This document shows, piece by piece, positions 34,824 to 45,234 of a DNA stretch of 64,000 nt (positions are counted from its first letter, which is position 1; each line of letters starts with the position of its first letter). The notes beneath the pieces are model-generated. The model did no database searches. It was given only the letters and a program-made list of their open reading frames with translations, and was not told where the DNA came from. Made by a program: the position numbers and the translations under genes. This DNA is from Citrus sinensis (taxonomy: Eukaryota > Streptophyta > Magnoliopsida > Sapindales > Rutaceae). The stretch is from positions 15,963,501 through 16,027,500 of the forward strand of contig NC_068558.1 in assembly GCF_022201045.2 (NCBI RefSeq). The letters are read 5' to 3'.

Positions 34824-36148
34824 TCAAAAAGAGATGAGACTCTTCTCTTGCAGACTGATTTGTCTAGAGCAAATACTGTTATTCCGAAATCAATCCAATG
34901 GAAAGATATTAATCTTCCAGAGGAATGGATTCTTGAAGGAGCTGCTCCACCAGCAATTCCAAAACAACTTGAGCCTAATACAGAGTTGCGAAATGTGACT
35001 CAGTATTCTGATGGTAGAGTCAAACTATCTTTCAGAAGATCTAACTCGACCAGATTTTCTGATAAAGAGTCGTGCTCAAGCATTCCTACATTAGAAAGGA
35101 AATTCACAAAAATCCCTTCGGTCATAAATCTTTCTTTCCAAAGTCAGCCTAGGTTCTCTACTTCAGATGTACCTAGTTCCTCCATACGTTCTGTTGACTA
35201 TACTACAAATATTCTTCATCCTATTTATACTAGCAGTCAACATGAACAAAAGCAGGATGAGAAGGAACCTTCTCCTCCAACTTCCCCTACATTCTCTGCG
35301 GTCACAGAAAATGTTATAAATGTTATTGAAAAGAATTTTGAACTTGACAAAAATCTTCTTCATGATGATTTTTATTCAAAAAATAATAAAGAAAAAAGAA
35401 TTTGGTTTTTTAAATATTTTTTAAATCAAAGAAAAAAAATCCAACAAGTTTATTATGAATTTGTAAACTTACATCAAGTTCATATATTGTTTTTTGATTG
35501 GTTCGAAATATATTCTTCTGAGAACAACATTTTCAATCCCTTTAAAGAATCGAACCCTGTAACTATTAGAAAGAAAATTCCTAAGTGGAAACTTTCTGAT
35601 AGTGACAGAACCATAGAATCTGAGCACCCACCTCTTCGGAGTATAACTGTTGATCACGGTGAACCTCCTGTCCAAATTAGAGCCTCACCTTACAAAATCC
35701 CAAAACCAAATGATTCTGATGCCAATTTGAGCAGTATTATCCAACAGAATAATTTCTGCAATACTAACTTAAATACCATTGGAAAACAGTTGACTAGGAT
35801 AGAAAACCAATTCCAAAAGTCAACCATAGCCATCTCCTCTGTTTCTCCTGTTCCATCAAAATCAGATTCTGACAAAAAGCTTAAAAACCTTATTTTCAAA
35901 CCTTTTCAGGTTTCGAAAACTAGCCAAAAGCTTGCTCAAGAGTCAAAATCAGATTTTGCTAAAGCCATTAGAGAACAACTAGATAGGATTGAAGCAGCTT
36001 CATCTTCATCTAGTAAAGCTCAAATAGCTCCTGATACTCCTCAATCTAGCAAGATTGGAGTACTAGAACATGATGACTAAACTTCTATAGCCTCCTCAGA
36101 CTTAGAAGCCTTTAAAGATGATTCTATTCCTAAAGCCAACAAAATCCA
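34824..36148 (+). pseudogene. Endogenous pararetrovirus polyprotein, region between movement and capsid
   Basis: A 410-codon open stretch (34848-36080) in the same frame as the movement region, separated from it by one stop. It is Ser/Pro-rich and polar in the first half (SPPTSPTFSAVTEN), with a charged section at 35360-35640 and a Ser-rich C terminus. No enzyme motif is seen. A frameshift between 36080 and 36149 leads into the capsid frame. It suggests a single large polyprotein, as in petuvirus- or florendovirus-type genomes; the genus is not decided. Confidence 0.6.
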
Positions 36149-37414
36149 TTGGAATTAGCCCTTCCCACAGTCAAGTCTCCTCCGGATTTGACCATAGACA
36201 ATAGGCTTAGTGCATTAAACCAATCTCGGTATAATGCATCCTCTGTCTATGAATGGAATATTGATGGAATGTCGGAATACAACATACTAGGATTGTTGCA
36301 ACAAATGACCATGGCAGCCAATGCCTATAAAACCCAATCAGGAACTTCTGACAAGGCCATTGCAGAAATCCTTATTGCCGGTTTTACTGGTCAACTTAAA
36401 GGATGGTAGGATTATCTTCTCACCAATGAGCAACAATTAGATATCCTTAATTCTATCCAAAGAGATCAAGATGGCACCCCCATCTTTGATGAATTCAATA
36501 ACCCTATTCAGGATGCAGTAGCAACCGTAATTGTTTCTATTTCTCTCCATTTCATAGGTGACCCTTCTCACCTTAGAGACAAAAATGCTGAGTTACTACA
36601 CAATCTAAGATGTAGGAAACTTAGTGAATTCCAAACCTACAAAACTACTTTCTTCACCAGACTCTTTCTTAGAGATGATGCAAATCATACTACTTGGAAA
36701 GAAAAATTCTTAGCAGGATTACCTACCCTTTTAAGTGAAAAGGTTAGGAATTCTATTAAAGCCATTTATGACAATCGCATTCCCCATGACGATCTTACTT
36801 ATGGTGAGCTAGTCAGCTTTGTCAACAAAGAAGGGTTAAAGGTCTGCCAAGATTTGAAATTACAAAAACGGCTTAAATGGGAGCTTAAGAAGTCTAAGCA
36901 AGAATTAGGCGGTTTTTGTAAACAATTCAACTATGACCCCTTTAAAACCTCTACTTCCAAGGATTGTAATGGTGAATGTTCTTCAAGACCTCACAGAAAA
37001 CATTACAAATCCAAAAGCCATAAGAAACCATTCCAAAAGTTTAGAGAATCTTTTTATAAGAAACCTTCGAGGCCTTATAAAAAACCCAATTTCTCTAAAA
37101 AGAAAAACTTTAGAGCCAAACCAAAGACCCCTTTTACTCCTTTCAATTACAAAGAAGCCATATGTCATAAGTGTGGCATAAAAGGCCATACTGCAAAATA
37201 TTGCAGAATAAACAAGAAGCTCCAGGAGCTTGGCCTAGATGATGAAGTCCTTTCCAAAATTGCCCCTCTCATGGTAGAGTCTTCAGACTCTGAGTCTTCC
37301 ATGTCGGGATATAGTGAGCCACTTCAGGTCGATGAGCTTTTTCACTCAGATACCTCTGCATCTAGCAGTAGTGGATCTGAAACAGATTCCTTTTTAAGAA
37401 AATCAATGTTTTGA
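36149..37414 (+). pseudogene. Endogenous pararetrovirus capsid region with CCHC zinc knuckle
   Basis: One frame interrupted by a stop at 36407-36409. It begins with a capsid-type helical segment, followed by a Lys/Arg-rich stretch (36870-37120), the knuckle CHKCGIKGHTAKYC (37165-37206; C-x2-C-x4-H-x4-C) and an acidic/Ser-rich tail (37270-37395), the usual order in Caulimoviridae capsid proteins. A single-base shift near 37400 separates it from the continuing polyprotein. Confidence 0.8.
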
Positions 37415-37745
37415 CTAAAGACCAAGAAACTTTTCTTGAACTCGTAAAGTATATTTCTGATCCAAGTCTTCAAAAAGAATATCTTGATAAGCTTTTAAAA
37501 ACTCTGGATTTTAATAAAGCTGAAACTTCTAAAGTTCCAATTGTTAAAAAGAACTCTTATGATCTTACTGAGATTTTGAATAAAAAGAAAACGAAGAAAA
37601 ATACCCCCAGTATTCAAGATCTTCAGAAAGAAATTAAAGACATTAAAACTGAGATTAGAGAATTAAAAGAAAAACAAAAAATGATTCTGAGACTATCCAA
37701 CTTCTTTTGCAAAAATATTTACATGATAATTCAGAAAGAAGTTCC
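37415..37745 (+). pseudogene. Endogenous pararetrovirus polyprotein fragment after capsid
   Basis: Open frame 37411-37809, of which up to about 37745 looks continuous with the viral polyprotein. Lys/Glu-rich with a predicted coiled coil (LQKEIKDIKTEIRELKEK, 37620-37675). The protease, RT and RNase H that should follow are absent; the sequence switches to an antisense gypsy relic. Confidence 0.6.
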
Positions 37746-37756
37746 AATCTGGTGTT

Positions 37757-38760
37757 ATAACAATTGGTGCTGTAGCAAAAGCTTTCTTCAATTCTATAAA
37801 AGTCTTTAAACAAAGCTTACCAAAATAGAAAGGCCTATCATGCTCCAGCAGCTAGCATAAGAGTTTTGATAATTTAGAAAAATCCTTAATGAATGTTATA
37901 TAGAATTCTGCATGTCCCAAGAAATTCCTAATGCCTTTAACTGAAGTAAGTGGTGGGAGTTTACTATTTTGACCTTCTCCACTTATATTCCTTTTCTAGA
38001 GACTTTATGGCTTAGGATTATCCCTTCTTGTACCATAAAATGACATTTTTTCCTAATTCAACACTGAATTTATCTCCTCACATCTTTTAAGCATATTTTC
38101 TAGATTATGCAAACAATCATCATAGATCTCCCCAAAAATCGAAAAGTCATCCGTGAATACCTCAAGCGTTTGCTCTACCATATTTTAAAAAATAGACATC
38201 ATACACCTCTGGAATAATGCTAGAGCATTGCATAAACTAAAGGACATCCTTCTGAAATCCTTCTGAAATAAGCAAAAGTTCCATAAAGACAAGTGAATAT
38301 TGTCTTCTCCTTATCCTCTAGTGCTATAGCAATATGGTTGTAGCCAGAATACCCATCCAAGAACCAGTAGTACTTTTTTCCAACAAGTCTATCTAGCATC
38401 TAATCTATGAAAGGCAACCAGAAGTGATCATTCCTTATGGCTTTGTTTAGCTTCCTATAGTTCATGCAAACTCTTCATACAATCACTGTTTTTGTGGGAA
38501 TAAGCTCATTCTTCTTATTTGTTACAATAGTCACTCCACCTTTCTTTGGATCACATTGTACTGGACTCACTCAGGAGCTGTCGGATATTGGGTAGATGAT
38601 TCCAGCATCAAGTCATTTGATAATCTCTTTCTTCAGAACTTCTTTCATGATGGGATTTAATCTTCTTTGCTACTCTACCGAGTTGTTGTAGCAATCCTCC
38701 AGCAAGATCTTGTACATACATATAGAGGGGCTGATTCTTTTGATATCTGCCATGGTTTAT
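37757..38760 (-). pseudogene. Gypsy reverse transcriptase relic (second element)
   Basis: On the minus strand: a MKEVLKKEI-like start near 38645, PKKGGVTIVTNKK-like region (38510-38550), YYWFLDGYSGYNHIAIA (38328-38380) and the active-site equivalent FTDDFSIFGE (38125-38155). Many stops. It reads towards the pararetroviral block and is truncated there. A separate insertion from the plus-strand element at 24819. Confidence 0.75.
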
Positions 38761-40084
38761 TTAATGGCCTTCTTGTATCTCCCCAACATTTCCATTAAGC
38801 TCTTCACTTGATCTACATTTAAATAAGATGAAATGATTACATGTAGTGTGTTATTGTCACCAAGATAAACATATTTTAGATGTGAAGGTAGAAGTTTTAA
38901 TTATAAAACATGAGGTAATTCAATAGATGGCACAGCAGGTTTCACTTGCCCATTTGAAAGATCTAAAGACTCAAAATGTCTGTCTGTCCTCACAGGTCAC
39001 TTCTCTCTTAACTATGCTATATGCGTTGTTGCAGCATCTTCATCTTCAAGTTCTTCAAACGTGGCGGCCTTGATTTCTTCATTGTTGCAGCAATTATTTA
39101 AGCTGTCTGTGACAGCAAGGTTCACAGCACCGACCAAATCACAATCTTCAACTTCATCAAGACTCTTCATTACTTCCAATACATTAAAGGTAACTTACTG
39201 ATCATTAACCCTCATACTCAACTCTCATTTTTTAACATCAATTAAAGTTTTTCCTGTGGCTAAAAAAGGTTTGCCTAGAATAATTTGTACTTCTTTATCT
39301 GCTTCAAAGTCCAACACTATGAAATCCACTGGAAAATGAATTTATCCACTTTAATCAATACATCTTCAATCTTGCCTTCAGGATAAGCATGAGATTTGTC
39401 AGCAAGTTGCAATGTCATTGTGGTTGGTCTGACTTCTCCAACTCCCAATTATTTGAATACTGATAATGGCATAAGATTAATACTTGCTCTCAAATCACAA
39501 CGTGTCTTACTATTGTATTTAGTTCCTGTGGAACAAGGAATTTTAAATCTTCCTATATCCTTTAACTTCTAAGGCATTTTACTTAAAAGTATATGGTTGC
39601 ATTCTTGTCTTAGAGCAACTATTTCAAATTCTCCAAGCCTCTTTTTCCTTGCCAATATATCTTTCAAAAACTTCACATAATTTGGCATTTATTCCAATAC
39701 TTCCACAAAAGAAATTTTGATATGCAGTTGTTTTAATACTTCTAAGAATTTACTAAACTGCTTGTCATGTTTTTACTTCTGAAATCATTACGGGAAGATT
39801 TCCCCTTGGGTATAATTAGGTTATGTTCTTCTTTTTGGTACTTTAACTAAAATATGAACATTCTTTTCAGACCTTAAGTTAATCACCTTGCAATGCTCTT
39901 TTCTTTCTCTTCTTGGATCCTCTGTATTGCTTGGTAAATTGCCCTAAGGTATGTTGCTCAATGCTGTAGCAAGTTGTCCAATCTGATTCTCCAAGTTTCT
40001 TAAAGATATAGCTTGACTTTAGACCACTACTTCATTCTTCACAATATACTCCATAATCAGAGTTTCAAAGGAACTAAATTGATC
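38761..40084 (-). pseudogene. Gypsy gag linker and protease relic (second element)
   Basis: On the minus strand: ETLIMEYIVKNEVVV (40030-40075), NQIGQLATALSNIP (39955-40000), KKRLGEFEIVALRQECN (39590-39660), then a protease with a changed active-site motif (CDLRASINLMP; Gly to Arg) at 39450-39500 and [16 protein letters not shown] near 39290-39345. Decayed throughout. Ends head to head with a plus-strand gypsy LTR fragment at 40084/40085. Confidence 0.75.
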
Positions 40085-40232
40085 ATTAAAACAAAATCTG
40101 CACTGTTGGGATTGCTGTAGCAAATCTAATAATATTAATTCTTGTGGAGACGATCTTGAATACTCATAATTATATTACTTGTTGTGTACACTTGCACATT
40201 GACACCAATAGCATTAGTATTTTTACCCAACA
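40085..40232 (+). mobile_element. Truncated gypsy LTR end (third element)
   Basis: Matches the last about 150 bases of the LTR at 10026-11497 (AAAACAAAATCTGCACTG...TTTACCCAACA). The 5' nine tenths of the LTR are missing at the head-to-head junction. Confidence 0.75.
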
Positions 40233-40238
40233 AGTTTT

Positions 40239-40256
40239 TGGCGCCGTTGCTGGGGA
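40239..40256 (+). other. Gypsy primer-binding site (tRNA-Asp)
   Basis: TGGCGCCGTTGCTGGGGA, one base from the perfect complement of plant tRNA-Asp(GTC) 3' end; six bases after the LTR end. Confidence 0.8.
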
Positions 40257-40360
40257 TTGATTATTCATTGTGATTTGTGAAATTAGTTTTAACGGTGCTA
40301 ATTTTTAATTTTATTTTGATTTGTTTATTTTGTTGACATAGGTGATCTAACAACCGTTGC

Positions 40361-41385
40361 ATGCGCAAATATAAATCTATTGAATTCCAGTTTGATCCAG
40401 AAATTGAACGAACTGTAAGGAGATTGAGAAGAGAGCATCAGGAATTACAAGCTGCTGTAATAATAGATGAATTCCAAGATTTGAGAAACTTGAACTGTAG
40501 AGAGGAGATACAACCAGTCAATGTACATGAAGGTCTGAATGGACAATGTGTTCAAAGGCAACCAGGGAACAACAACATTATTCACATGGCGAACGATATA
40601 GATAGAGCCATTCGAGATTACGCAGTGTTGACTCCTCAAGCCATACATCCGGGAATAGTTAGACCCGACATTCAAGCTGACAATTTTGAACTCAAACCCG
40701 TGATGTTTCAAATGCTTCAAATAGTGGGGCAATTTAATGGTTTGCCATTCAAAGATCCTCATCTATACCTTAAGTTATTTTTGGAAGTAAGTGATGCTTT
40801 CAAGATTGCTGGAGCATCGCAGGAAGCATTGAGACTCAAACTTTTCCCTTTTTCTTTGAGAGACCGAGCAAGAGCATGGTCGAATTCTCTACCACCAGAT
40901 TCTATCACTACATGTAATGATTTGGCTAAAAAAATTTTGATGAAATACTTCCCGCCAACCCAGAATGCAAAGTTGAGGAACGAGATCACATCTTTCCATT
41001 AACTTGAAGATGAGAGCTTGTGTGATGCATGAGAGAGATTTAAGGAGTTACTCAGGAGATGTCCTCATCATGGTATTCCTTGTTGCATACAATTGGAAAC
41101 TTTCTATAATGGTCTCAACCCAAGTACTAGATTGATGGTGGACATTTCAGCAAATGAGGCCTTATTATCTAAGTCTTATAATGAGGCTTATGAAATTTTA
41201 GAGAGAATAGCCAACAATAACTATCAGTGGCCGTCAACCAGACAAGCTGCTGCAAGAGGAACAGCATGAGTTCATAACGTAGATGCCTTGACAGTATTGT
41301 CAACCCAAGTAACTTCATTAACAAACATGGTGAAAGGTATAACCAGTGCTCCAGCAACTGTTAACCAAATTTCTGATGTGTCTTG
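40361..41385 (+). pseudogene. Athila-type gypsy gag, 5' part (third element)
   Basis: The best-kept gag N terminus in the window: 213 codons from MRKYKSIEFQFDPEIERTVRRL through LFPFSLRDRARAWSNSLPPDSITTCND and MKYFPPTQNAKLRNEITSFH. Stops at 41000 and 41030 break it; reading continues in frame through RCPHHGIPCCIQLETFYNGLNPSTRLMV to the knuckle start (SDVSC). Exactly here the copia element inserts; the knuckle continues at 48473. Confidence 0.85.
41381..41385. repeat. Target-site duplication of the copia element (left)
   Basis: TCTTG, repeated at 48473-48477. Removing one copy and the element restores the gypsy gag reading through SC-VYCGE. Confidence 0.9.
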
Positions 41386-42749
41386 TGAAATGCAAGTTAT
41401 GCAACCCAAGAGGGGGGGTGAATTGGGATTTTAAATTTTATGCAATACAATTCGCACAACAATTTAATCTACCGCCTTAATCAAATCAAAAACAATAAAT
41501 TCAATCAAGTACAATATTAAAAGAGTAAGGGAAGAGAAAACGAACACAAGGATTTTTACGTGGTTCGGCTATCCCTGCCTACGTCCACGCCTCCAAGCTC
41601 ACCTGGCTTGAGGATTTCACTATCCAAGCCTCCCAAGGCTTCAAATGTTTACAATTGACTTCCAAGGTGTCAATGAACCTTTACAACAAGAGATTATATC
41701 CCCAATCTCTTCACACCAAGTGTTTCCCACACTTGTACACTCACAAATTGATGAGAAATGAAATTCACAACAATAAAACTCTCTTTAAGAGTGAATAACA
41801 AATTATAGCTCAATGATGATTCAACAAATGATGATTTACGAAATGGAAGCTCAATATATGTTATATGATCTTATATTTGCTTGTGTTAGTTCTTAAAATG
41901 AAGTTTGAGTTGAGTTTTTATAGTGAAAGCCCAAAAACTAGCCGTTATAGGCAAATTCCAGCGCTCAAGCGGTTAGCCGCTTGATTATCCGGCTAGCCGC
42001 TCAGGAACAGTAATATTACCGTTATTTTTGAATTTGCTACAGTAACACTGTTCATTGAAATTACACTTTAGCCTAAAACTTTCTATAATTATACTATGGC
42101 CCAAACGTCAGAAAACTTTACAAATAGGTCCAATTTCAGAACTTCATAAAAATAGATGTCTTTCTCAAACTTTCTGAAATTATGATATGGCCCCAAAGAT
42201 TTTCTTGTTTCACACAAAGGTCCTTTTCAACATAATACCTATATTTTTCAAAGTTCTCAAAATCTTTCACTTTAGTCCAAAATATTCATAAATTATAGTA
42301 TGACCCAAAACATTTCAAATGTTTGTAAAAACGTCCAACTCTGAATTTTAATACTTATTAAAATCAAAGATTTCAAATCTTAGCATTTAAGTCCAATTTA
42401 CTCAAATCCACAAAATACTTTACTTTATAAAAACAAAACATTTTAGTTTATGAAAAGTATTTAATTAAATTAATCTCTTGAGCTTCTCAAATGCTAAATC
42501 ATGCATCAATTAAATCATACCGGCTTTACAAGAATTTATCGCACTTATTTGTTCGTTAAGCTTTAAACGATATTCTTGATGTCGCCGTTGTCCGTTGAGT
42601 GTCTTCAATCTTGATTTCACTTGATTCACTTGCATAAATATTATCCTTCAAAAACTAGTGAAAATGTGAAATACAATATTTATTAAATCACTCAATACAT
42701 ATGTTTGTTATCATCAAAATTACATTATGTACAGCCCTTTAGGCTAACA
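41386..42749 (-). mobile_element. Copia 3' LTR, 1364 bp
   Basis: TGAAATGCAAG...AGGCTAACA on the plus strand (TG...CA). About ten differences by eye from the other LTR. It carries the motifs CAAGCGGTTAGCCGCTTG (41966-41983) and GGCTAGCC (41991-41998). Confidence 0.95.
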
Positions 42750-42763
42750 ATCTCCCCCTTTTT
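42750..42763 (-). other. Polypurine tract of the copia element
   Basis: AAAAAGGGGGAGAT on the minus strand, directly before the 3' LTR. Similar AAGGGGGAG-type tracts recur upstream at 42801, 42848, 42884, 42970 and 43143. Confidence 0.85.
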
Positions 42764-45234
42764 GATGATGACAAACATCTCATGTATTTTGACATTTAAA
42801 CTCCCCCTTAATACATGGCATGCATGATTAAACATATAAATCAAAAACTCCCCCTGAATATTTGATTTATAATAATTTGAAAGCTCCCCCTTAATATTTC
42901 AAAAACATGCATAAATACTTGAAATACAAAATACGTATTACATGTCCTCATATTCAAAATACATGACTTCTCCCCCTTCATCATCAAAATTACTAGAAAT
43001 TTATGTTAAGACCGATAATATGTCAATGGTTAATCTAGAAACATATAATAACCAAACATCCAATTAACCATTAAATGATCATGAACCATCATGCCATCAA
43101 AAGAATGCTCAAAATAAATTTTATCCAAAATCATATTGTATGCTCCCCCTAAATATATGGCCAATTAAAAACTTTAACCAAAATGATATTATCCAAAAAC
43201 ATATCATATTTATCTCCCCTTTCAAAAGAATAGAAAAATGCAATCGAAACAAGAGCATTAAAAAAAAATAATTCGATAAGGATATTACCAATTTTGTGCG
43301 AGGAAAAATTTCAGCAGAGTCTCCCCTTAAAATGCACAAATCCTCAAATACACATTGTGATTAATAACACTTCCATATAAGCTTAAACAATTATAACAAA
43401 CCAACAACTCCATTAATTTATCAAGCGGCACATAAATAATCATCAAACATCAAATTCAATATGAATCCCTGAACACTTGTAACAATTATATCCGAGGATA
43501 AAACATTTTAATTAAATTTTCATAGTATTGCTCCTTAATAACTAAAACATTTTTTTTAAGCCTATAGCAATGAAAAAATAACTAAGAGATTTGTCACAGA
43601 TTTTTAAATTCTTCAAATTACAAAGATTAACAAAATAAGGAGCGATAATCGACCTCGACATAAAATTGTCGTAAAACCATTTCCGAAGAGGTAGATGCTG
43701 AAAGTGGGTTGATATGAACTCCGTATTATCTCCATAATTTTCCTTACATCTCTTGGCAACTTGTTTGCTCATGGATTTATCACCATCCACCATTGTTGGA
43801 ACAAAAACAAGCTTAAAGATCCAATTTCGGGTGTACAAAAATTGAGTGAAATGGATTTGTTTGAGACAAGAAAATCGATCCTAGAGATGAATGAAGCTAA
43901 TATATGATGTAGATTGGATCAAAAATGGGCTAAAGGAAGCTTGAAAATGTAGAGAGAGAAACGAGTAGTTAGGTTTTTGATTTTGGGTTTTATGTGGAGA
44001 GTTGATAAAATGAAGTTTTGAGAACGAAAATTGAAGGAGTAATGGATGAATAATGATTTGGATGATTGATTTTAACAAGAAAATGAGTGAAAGATGAAGA
44101 ATTTTGAGAGAGAAATGGTGAGGTACTGTTCACTCGTGAGAGATGATGATGAAATGATGAAAAATAAGTGAAGAAATCATGATGGAGAAGTGTTTAATGA
44201 AGATGAAATGCATGGGTATTAGTTTGAATGGTTGATTTGGGCATGAAAATGGATGAAAAAGGAGGAAAATGGAGGTGAAAATGGATGGGTTGCTCACGGT
44301 TTTGAGTGAGAGAGAAAGCATGTGCAGAAAACTCACGAAAGAGGAAGAAGAAGCAAAACAAATTTCCCAACCAGTGACCAAGCGGCTAGCCGCTTGGGGG
44401 CAAGCGGCTAGCCGCTTGCTCTCGGGTTTGGGACAGTTTTCCAAGCGGCTAGCCGCCTGGTTGCTGTCCACCTGCACTCTACTTGCTTTTTGGCTTGTTT
44501 CGATCAATTCCGTGATCATTTTGTGATCCCGAAACATCTCAAAAGCCAATTTAATGCATGATTCATGATTTTAAACATCCAAAAGATAATTAATTCAAAC
44601 AAATAATCCATCCAACAAGCATACAATCATGAAGCATCTAAGCATTCAAAACTTAAGAAAATGCAGAAAGGTCAACTTCGAAATAAAAACTGTATTGATT
44701 GAACCAGAATTAACATGCAAGCTATATACCGTTGGAAAGATAATTAAGTTAGCTTTTCAATAAATTTTACAGAACTGGATTTGGAGTTTTCTAGAAGGAG
44801 TTATGACCAATTCATTACAGCTTGTGCAAACTTGGGATTTTCACAATAATTAAACATATAAGCATTCAAAAGTTAATAAATCAAACAGACCACTTAACTA
44901 TCATGCTTAAACACTTCATAAACATTAACATCAAACGAATCCATCATGATAAGTTGATAAACTATCATCATTTATATATAACCTTGCATCATGATAAAAC
45001 ACTCAATGTTAAACACAATGATAATTCAATCATGTAAACATACAAGCATATTTTCGCAAATTCATTTATCATAATTCATTCAACAAAATTAATATGGCAA
45101 GAATTATTACCAAAACAATTAAATCATCTTGCCTCATCTTTCTCTCCTAGATCATGCTCAAATGATTATCCTCACAAGCTTTCATCAAGGAACTTCTCCA
45201 CCATTCCTTGATTGTGGTACCTACAAAAAATTGT
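42764..45234 (-). other. Copia 3' internal region without pol
   Basis: About 2.5 kb where pol should be. Contains the repeated polypurine tracts (42801-43152), an unrecognised 98-codon minus-strand frame at 43542-43838 (MYTRNWIFKLVFVPTMVDGD...), and three copies of a GCGGCTAGCCGC palindrome at 44378-44460. Frames at 43881, 44130 and 44269 are low-complexity or overlap the palindromes. No RT, integrase or RNase H motif was seen in any frame. Confidence 0.7.
44378..44460. repeat. Triplicate GC-rich palindromes in the copia element
   Basis: CCAAGCGGCTAGCCGCTTGG at 44378-44397 (perfect), CAAGCGGCTAGCCGCTTG at 44401-44418 (perfect) and CCAAGCGGCTAGCCGCCTGG at 44441-44460 (one mismatched pair). 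The same core occurs in both LTRs. They stand out sharply from the AT-rich surroundings. Confidence 0.9.

Noticed and set aside
43542-43838. 98-codon frame as a captured host gene or pol remnant
   Set aside because: No recognisable motif or pol signature; left as unassigned within the copia element.
44130-44549. 139-codon minus-strand frame with repeated AASRL/RLAACP segments
   Set aside because: The repeats are the GCGGCTAGCCGC palindromes read as codons.
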